A stretch of DNA of 64,000 bases, from the NCBI GenBank assembly GCA_964482055.1, contig CAYZVX010000003.1:13176-77175 (forward strand), given 5' to 3'. A program made the translations under genes and the position numbers. The first letter of the stretch is position 1. The number at the start of each line of letters is the position of its first letter. The DNA is from G020354085 sp964482055. GTDB lineage: Bacteria; Pseudomonadota; Gammaproteobacteria; Acidiferrobacterales; Sulfurifustaceae. The notes below the pieces were generated by a model that searched no databases, had not been told where the DNA came from, and saw nothing but the letters and a program-made list of their open reading frames with translations. This document shows, in pieces, positions 59,428 to 64,000 of the stretch.

Positions 59428-60377
59428 GCCGCCTGCGGCTCAGGCGCAGGCTGGGACTCGCCGATGGGATCGAGGCGAGGGCCGCGCGCCAGGGACGGCG
59501 CGGTTGCGGACTCGCCGATGGGATGGAGGCCGCTCTCGGCCATCCCTGGCCTTCGCGGCATTTGTGCATCCTGCACGTCAGCGGGGCCGCGCGCCAGGGA
59601 CGGCGCGGTTGTGGACTCATCGAGCAGCAACACGCTCTCATCCGCCCAGTGCACGACGGCAAGCGCGCCGCTCGGGCGCTCCACCAGCGCGGTGCAGCTC
59701 TCCACCCAGTCGCCGTCGTTGCAGTAGAGGATCTCGTCGAACTCCCGGATCTCGGCCTTGTGGATGTGGCCGCAGACGACGCCATCGACGCGCCGGCGGC
59801 GCGCCTCGTGCACCAGCGCCTGCTCAAAGCGGCTGATGAAGCTCACGGCGCTCTTGGTCTTGTGCTTGGCGTAGGCGGCGAGCGACCAGTACGGAAAGCC
59901 GAGCCGGCGACGCACCAAGTTGACCCAGCGGTTCGCGTATAGCAGTCCGTCATAGATCCAGGAGCCGATGTGCGCGAGCCACGCGCTGTGCCTGACGATG
60001 GAGTCGAACTCATCGCCGTGCAGGACGAGCAGCCGGCGTCCGTCCGCGGTGGTGTGGATCAGATCAGGCTCGACGGCGACGCCGCCAAACACGCGCCCGA
60101 TGTGGTCGCGGAACACCTCGTCGTGATTGCCGGGCACGAACACGACCCGCGTCCCGCGGGCCGCCTTTTCCATCACGGCCTGGATGACCTGGTTGTGCTG
60201 GGCCGGCCAGTACCAGCCGTTCTTGAGGCTCCAGAAGTCAATGATGTCGCCGACGAGATAGAGGTACTGCGAATCGGTATGCCGAAGGAAGTCGAGAAGG
60301 TATTCTGCCTTGCACGATTTCGTACCGAGGTGGATGTCCGATATCCAGATCGCTCGGTAACGCAGGGATTCCGCCAT
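59424..60377 (-). CDS. LpxH-like metallophosphoesterase with repeat-encoded tail
   Basis: This is a 317-residue protein of the UDP-2,3-diacylglucosamine diphosphatase (COG2908) type. Metal-site motifs are SDIHLG (13-18), GDIIDFW, PGNHDEVF, LHGDEFD and CGHIHKAE. The enzyme part ends near residue 255 (AVVHWADESVLLLDE). The last roughly 60 residues are encoded by palindromic repeat copies and contain ESATAPSLARGPRLDPIG and STTAPSLARGP, with no relation to the family. It overlaps the glycosyltransferase gene by 4 bases. The exact substrate is uncertain. Confidence 0.9.
   Translation of the reverse strand: MAESLRYRAIWISDIHLGTKSCKAEYLLDFLRHTDSQYLYLVGDIIDFWSLKNGWYWPAQHNQVIQAVMEKAARGTRVVFVPGNHDEVFRDHIGRVFGGVAVEPDLIHTTADGRRLLVLHGDEFDSIVRHSAWLAHIGSWIYDGLLYANRWVNLVRRRLGFPYWSLAAYAKHKTKSAVSFISRFEQALVHEARRRRVDGVVCGHIHKAEIREFDEILYCNDGDWVESCTALVERPSGALAVVHWADESVLLLDESTTAPSLARGPADVQDAQMPRRPGMAESGLHPIGESATAPSLARGPRLDPIGESQPAPEPQAA
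59458..59615. repeat. Palindromic repeat copies inside the LpxH-like gene
   Basis: A 54-bp unit (59458-59511) matches the 31382 unit in reverse orientation with few differences. Then come a hairpin GGCCA-TCCC-TGGCC (59538-59551) and a partial second copy of the unit (about 59585-59615). All are read in frame in the C-terminus. Confidence 0.88.
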
Positions 60378-60517
60378 TGAGCCTCCTTGATTGAGGTTTG
60401 GCGGAGCCCAGGGTGCCGCGCTGGGGTGAAACGTCGTTTACAATTTCGTGATCGCGCCGTCATGCACGTGTAACCGAACCTTCACTATTGTGCGCGCGGC
60501 TTAGGCGAGGACAAGAA

Positions 60518-60904
60518 ATGAATCTGCTGGGAAAAATCTTGCGCAGCATGGGCGATGTCGAGCGGGTCATACGCGCCGGCGGTTATTCGATTGCCGGACT
60601 GCGCGCGGCGCTCAGGACGGAAGCGGCGTTTCGCCAGTTGTTCGTGCTATTCGTCGTCATGGCGCCGCTTGGCTTGTGGCTGGGAAACGACGCCATCGAG
60701 CGTGTCCTGCTGGTCGGTTGCCTGGTGCTGGTGCTGATCGTGGAGCTGTTGAACTCGGCGATCGAGGCAACCGTCGACCGCATCGGCAAGGAGCGGCACA
60801 AGCTGTCGGGGCGCGCCAAGGACATGGGCTCGGCGGCCGGCATGCTGTCGCAGCTGCTGGTGGTTTATGTCTGGGCGGTGATCCTGTGGCCGCGGCTCGG
60901 GTGA
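60518..60904 (+). CDS. dgkA: Diacylglycerol kinase
   Basis: This is a small membrane kinase that recycles diacylglycerol to phosphatidic acid. The 128-residue protein has GLRAALRTEAAFRQ (conserved glutamate E35), and ELLNSAIEATVDRIGKERHKLSGRAKDMGSAA, the family's active-site helix. Three membrane helices are visible. ATG 60518 follows GCGAGGAC. Its stop codon TGA lies within a GTGAAC repeat. It is divergent from the LpxH-like gene, with 140 bp between. Confidence 0.96.
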   Translation: MNLLGKILRSMGDVERVIRAGGYSIAGLRAALRTEAAFRQLFVLFVVMAPLGLWLGNDAIERVLLVGCLVLVLIVELLNSAIEATVDRIGKERHKLSGRAKDMGSAAGMLSQLLVVYVWAVILWPRLG

Positions 60905-60982
60905 ACAGTGAACCGCGAGCCGTGAGCCGTGAACAGTAAGCGGCGGGTCGTGGCGCCGGCCTCTCACCGCTCACTGTTCTAA
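60901..60982. repeat. GTGAAC-type repeat at the end of dgkA
   Basis: GTGAACAGTGAAC (60901-60913) is followed by GAGCCGTGAGCCGTGAACAGTAAGCGG and the inverted CTCACCGCTCACTGTTC (60963-60979). The dgkA stop codon TGA (60902-60904) is part of the repeat. Confidence 0.7.
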
Positions 60983-60994
60983 GATCACTGCGGC

Positions 60995-61000
60995 TATAAT
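60995..61000 (+). promoter_or_regulatory. Perfect -10 element (TATAAT)
   Basis: TATAAT lies 28 bases before the methyltransferase start. Any -35 would fall in the tail of the GTGAAC repeat (TCACTGTTC), and no strong -35 match is seen there. Confidence 0.5.
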
Positions 61001-61028
61001 CGCCGGCCCGTCACCCGCTACGCTTCCG

Positions 61029-61601
61029 ATGCTCGCCTCGATTCACACCCTGTTCAACAACCCGACGGCCCGGCGGCTGTTTCTCAAGTCGCGCTACCTG
61101 TTCGCGGTCGCCGCGCTCATCGCGATCGCCGTCTACGCGCGGCGCGAGTGGCTGTGGTGGGGGCTCGGCGTGTCGCTCGCCGGTGAGCTCATTCAGGTGT
61201 GGGCGTTCGGCGCGCTGGTGAAAAACGAGATGCTCACGGCGCGCGGGCCCTATGTGCTGGTGCGCAACCCGATGTATCTCGGGCGCCTCATCATGCTGCT
61301 TGGGCTGGTGCTGCTGCTCGGCAACCCCTACATCGCCGGCGCCTTTGTCGTGCTCTATTACTTCTACATGTTCAATCGTGTGGCGCGCGAGGAGAAGCGA
61401 CTCGCACCGCTGCTCGGCGAGCCGTACCGAGCCTACTGCGAGCGCACCAATCGCTTCTGGCCAACCCTGTCACGCCTGGGCGATCCGGCCGTACGCTTCT
61501 TCGACTGGCAGGTATGCAAGAACAATAACGGGCACTGGAACCTGCTGGCCAACCTCGTGATCTACGCCGGGCTTGCCATCTATATCACCCGGCTGCGCTG
61601 A
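61029..61601 (+). CDS. PEMT/isoprenylcysteine carboxyl methyltransferase family protein
   Basis: This is a 190-residue membrane protein of the PEMT/ICMT type. The conserved segment LTARGPYVLVRNPMYLGRLIMLLGLVLLLGNP contains the SAM-binding RNP-Y motif, and VAREEKRLAPLLGEPYRAYCERTNRFWP closes the domain. Four or five hydrophobic helices are visible. Members methylate lipids or protein carboxyls; the substrate here is unknown. It converges on the YyaL-type gene. Confidence 0.88.
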   Translation: MLASIHTLFNNPTARRLFLKSRYLFAVAALIAIAVYARREWLWWGLGVSLAGELIQVWAFGALVKNEMLTARGPYVLVRNPMYLGRLIMLLGLVLLLGNPYIAGAFVVLYYFYMFNRVAREEKRLAPLLGEPYRAYCERTNRFWPTLSRLGDPAVRFFDWQVCKNNNGHWNLLANLVIYAGLAIYITRLR

Positions 61602-61611
61602 GGCGCCGCGC

Positions 61612-63720
61612 TCAATTGAGCGCGGCGCTCGCCGCCACCTCGCTCAGCGCCAGCGCCGCCTCGAAGTCGGAAAGACGGGTGATCGGCGCCTGGCAGGCGT
61701 GGCCACGGCACAGGTAGGCCGTCACTTCCGCGAGCGGCTTTCGTTCCGCGAGCAACCCCGACTGCGTGCCATCTTCCGCAGGTAGCGCGACCACCAGGCG
61801 ACGCGGCGCGTAGTGGCGCTGCGCGCGCTGCTGCCAGGCGGCCAGCTCGGCGCCGTGACCGCGCAGCACGATGGTCTCGGTCGGATGAAGCTGCTCGTCG
61901 AGCGCGCGCAGCAGCGCGCCATGCGCCGAGGGGTATTGCTCAAGGCCCGCGTACAGCGCCTCGACTGCGCGCTCGGCCGCCTTGAGGTAGTGCAGGTCGC
62001 CAAGCAGGTGGCCGAGGCGCGCGAGAACGTATGCCGCGACGCCATTGCCCGACGGGATGGCGTCGTCGCTCGCCGGTTTCGGCCGGTAGACCAGCGCCTC
62101 GTGCCTGGCGCCGGTGAAATAGAAGCCGCCGTGGCTCTCGTCCTCAAACTCATCGAGCACGGTTTCGGCAAGCTGCTGGATGAAGGTGAGGTCCTCCGCC
62201 CGCCAGCGCGCCTGGAGCAGCTCGAGACCGGCCTCGATCAGGAACACGTAGTCATCGAGGTAGGCGTTGAGGTGTGTCTTGCCGTCCTTGGTGGTGGCGT
62301 ACAGGTACCCGTCGTCGCGCGCCAGCACGCGGCGCACGAAATCAAAGGCGCGCTCCGCCGAGGCCATGAAATCCGCCCGCCCCAGCAGCCGCCCGGCGCG
62401 CGCCATGCCGGTGATCATGAGCCCGTTCCAGGCGGTCAGGATCTTCTCGTCGCGCGCCGGCCGCACGCGCTGCGCGCGCGCCGCCAGCAGCTTGGCCCGG
62501 GCTGAGGCGAGCCGCCGCTCGACGATGTCGGGTTCGAGCCCGAGGCCTCGCGCAATCTCTGCGATGGGCAGGCGCACGTTGAGATGCCAGTGCCCTTCGA
62601 AATTGGGCTCGCCGCTGAGGCCGAAGTGACGCTCGACGCAGGCCCACTCCTCGGGCGCGAGCAGGTTTTGGATCTGTGCCGCCGACCAGACGTAGAACTT
62701 GCCTTCCTCGCCTTCCGAGTCGGCGTCGAGCGTCGAGTAGTAGCCGCCCGCGGGCGACTGCATCTCGCGCAGGACCCACTCGGCGGTTTCGATGGCGATG
62801 CGCCCGAACAGCGGGTCGCGCGTTGCGCTGTGCGCGTCGGCGTACAGCGCGAGCAGCTGTGCGTTGTCATACAGCATCTTCTCGAAATGCGGGATCTCCC
62901 AACGTTCATCCACCGAATAACGGCAGAAACCGCCGCCGAGCTGATCGTAGAGCCCGCCCTCGGCCATGGCCGCAAGCGTGGTGCGCAACATGGCGAGCGC
63001 CTCGCGCTTGGGCGCGCCGGTCAACGCTCCGTGCGCCCAGTAGCGCAGCAGGAAGTCGAGCGAGGTCGGATGCGGAAACTTCGGGGCGCGACCGAATCCG
63101 CCGTGGCGCGCATCGAACTGGCGCGCGAGTTCCTCGAAGGCCTTGTCGAGCGCCTCCGGTCCCGGGTGCACGCCGGGGGTCGGGCCCGCGGGTTCGAGGC
63201 GCGCGAGAAACTCGCGCACGGCGCTGTTTTGCTCCTCGATCGCCATGCGCTTGTCGCGATAGGCGCGCGCCACCTCGCGCAGCAGATCGGTGAATGCCGG
63301 CAGGCCGTGGCGCGCGGTCTTCGGGAAATAGGTGCCGCCGAAAAACGGCATGCGATCGTGCGGCGTGAGGAACATGTTGAGCGGCCAGCCGCCGGCGCGC
63401 TGTGTGAGGATCTGGTGCGCGGTCTGATAGATCTTGTCGAGGTCGGGGCGCTCCTCGCGGTCGACCTTGATGCACACGAACAGCTCGTTCATGACGCGCG
63501 CCACGTCCTCGTCCTCGAAGGATTCGTGCTCCATGACGTGGCACCAGTGACAGGCGGAATACCCGATCGACAGCAGGATCGGCTTGTCTTCGCGCGCGGC
63601 GCGCGCGAGCGCCTCCTCGCCCCACGGGTACCAATCGACCGGGTTGTGGGCGTGCTGCAAAAGATAAGGGCTGGTCTCGTGTATGAGGCGGTTGCTATGG
63701 CGCATTGTGCTCATGGTCAT
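61612..63720 (-). CDS. Thioredoxin domain-containing protein, YyaL/SSP411 family
   Basis: This is a 702-residue protein with an N-terminal thioredoxin-like DUF255 domain (NRLIHETSPYLLQHAHNPVDWYPW, then ACHWCHVMEHESFED with the CxxC-like pair). A long (alpha/alpha)6-barrel follows (GGGFCRYSVDERWEIPHFEKMLYDNAQLL, KILTAWNGLMITGMARA). The family is widespread but its reaction is not established. Three closely spaced ATGs (63720, 63714, 63705) are possible starts; none has a clear ribosome site. Confidence 0.92.
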   Translation of the reverse strand: MTMSTMRHSNRLIHETSPYLLQHAHNPVDWYPWGEEALARAAREDKPILLSIGYSACHWCHVMEHESFEDEDVARVMNELFVCIKVDREERPDLDKIYQTAHQILTQRAGGWPLNMFLTPHDRMPFFGGTYFPKTARHGLPAFTDLLREVARAYRDKRMAIEEQNSAVREFLARLEPAGPTPGVHPGPEALDKAFEELARQFDARHGGFGRAPKFPHPTSLDFLLRYWAHGALTGAPKREALAMLRTTLAAMAEGGLYDQLGGGFCRYSVDERWEIPHFEKMLYDNAQLLALYADAHSATRDPLFGRIAIETAEWVLREMQSPAGGYYSTLDADSEGEEGKFYVWSAAQIQNLLAPEEWACVERHFGLSGEPNFEGHWHLNVRLPIAEIARGLGLEPDIVERRLASARAKLLAARAQRVRPARDEKILTAWNGLMITGMARAGRLLGRADFMASAERAFDFVRRVLARDDGYLYATTKDGKTHLNAYLDDYVFLIEAGLELLQARWRAEDLTFIQQLAETVLDEFEDESHGGFYFTGARHEALVYRPKPASDDAIPSGNGVAAYVLARLGHLLGDLHYLKAAERAVEALYAGLEQYPSAHGALLRALDEQLHPTETIVLRGHGAELAAWQQRAQRHYAPRRLVVALPAEDGTQSGLLAERKPLAEVTAYLCRGHACQAPITRLSDFEAALALSEVAASAALN

Positions 63721-64000
63721 GCTTCGAAGCGGAAGTCAAACTATACGCGCTCCGCGCGCGACGGTGGAAAGCCCCGGCGGTCTGCGCGCATTTAACAATG
63801 CCTTAAGGAAGCGCCCTTAAATTGCGCCGTCCAATGCGGCGCGCCGCTCTCGGTGGCCGTGGCTGGCCTGCAAGCGAGGGTACGGTGGCACCTGCTGATC
63901 CAACAATCTCCGGGGCTGTGCGCGGCGGCGCCGGCGGGCATCTGCCGCAAGATGCTCCAGCACCTGGCGCCGCCGCGCCGGCCGGCGCGCCGCGCCTGGC
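63721..64000. other. Window end, no supported gene
   Basis: Frames on both strands stay open to the edge because the sequence is GC-rich. None shows a recognisable motif or a convincing start. A short palindrome, TTAAGG/CCTTAA, lies near 63800. Confidence 0.4.

Noticed and set aside
63834..64000. Open frame at the window end beginning MRRAALGGRG
   Set aside because: No ribosome site, no motif and Ala/Gly/Pro-rich composition expected from GC-rich noncoding sequence; cannot be judged without the next bases.

Overview
The window is GC-rich proteobacterial chromosome and looks like a scaffold of a draft or metagenome-derived genome, because it contains two runs of exactly 100 N. The gene orders hemW-rdgB-rph, yicC-gmk-rpoZ-spoT and recG-ubiC-ubiA, together with SrkA, oligopeptidase A, a TIGR04211-type SH3 protein and a split glycine decarboxylase, point to the Beta/Gammaproteobacteria. 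I cannot place it more exactly. No tRNA, rRNA, CRISPR array, prophage or insertion sequence with a transposase was seen.

Layout. 0-4.4 kb: fructosamine kinase-like gene, a membrane GGDEF-EAL protein and an SDR oxidoreductase. 4.4-4.85 kb: an AT-rich intergenic stretch with DnaA-box matches, then priA. 7-14.5 kb (minus strand): a 2-oxoglutarate oxygenase, a YdjM-type membrane protein, and an efflux operon of TolC, a very short adaptor-like lipoprotein and an RND pump, then a TlpA-like thioredoxin. 14.6-19.8 kb (minus): an outer-membrane barrel, hemW, rdgB, rph and a PP2C phosphatase/Ser-Thr kinase pair. 19.9-30.2 kb (plus): yicC, two lipoproteins, gmk, rpoZ, spoT, ridA, recG, ubiC, ubiA and a GST. 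30.3-33.5 kb: small membrane protein, alpha/beta hydrolase, a repeat cluster broken by the two gaps, aroE and a gamma carbonic anhydrase. 33.8-43.5 kb: an accessory metabolic block with a tripartite tricarboxylate transporter (tctCBA), a cytidylate-kinase-like/BON protein, a ketopantoate-reductase-like protein, an FAH-family hydrolase, a leaderless gamma-glutamyltransferase and an oxalate-CoA-ligase-like enzyme. 43.6-48.6 kb: srkA, prlC, SH3 protein, glutaredoxin-like protein and xth. 48.6-52.5 kb: a PhnD-like binding protein divergent from an iron ABC binding protein and permease, with a Fur-box match between them. 52.5-58.4 kb: the glycine cleavage operon under a tandem glycine riboswitch, with two thiol peroxidases inside it. 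58.4-63.7 kb: GT4 glycosyltransferase, LpxH-like phosphoesterase, dgkA, a PEMT/ICMT-like methyltransferase and a YyaL-type thioredoxin-domain protein.

The most unusual structure is a modular palindromic repeat family. Its hairpins have different stem sequences but share a TCCC (or GGGA) loop. It forms the 31.4-32.05 kb cluster and also lies in frame inside two protein genes: the N-terminal region of spoT and the C-terminal tail of the LpxH-like phosphoesterase. A second repeat type, built on GTGAAC, sits at several gene 3' ends and supplies or abuts stop codons. A third hairpin pair separates the second thiol peroxidase from gcvPB. Other points worth a second look are the 122-residue adaptor in the RND operon, the paired thiol peroxidases in the glycine cleavage operon, and the DnaA-box region upstream of priA.
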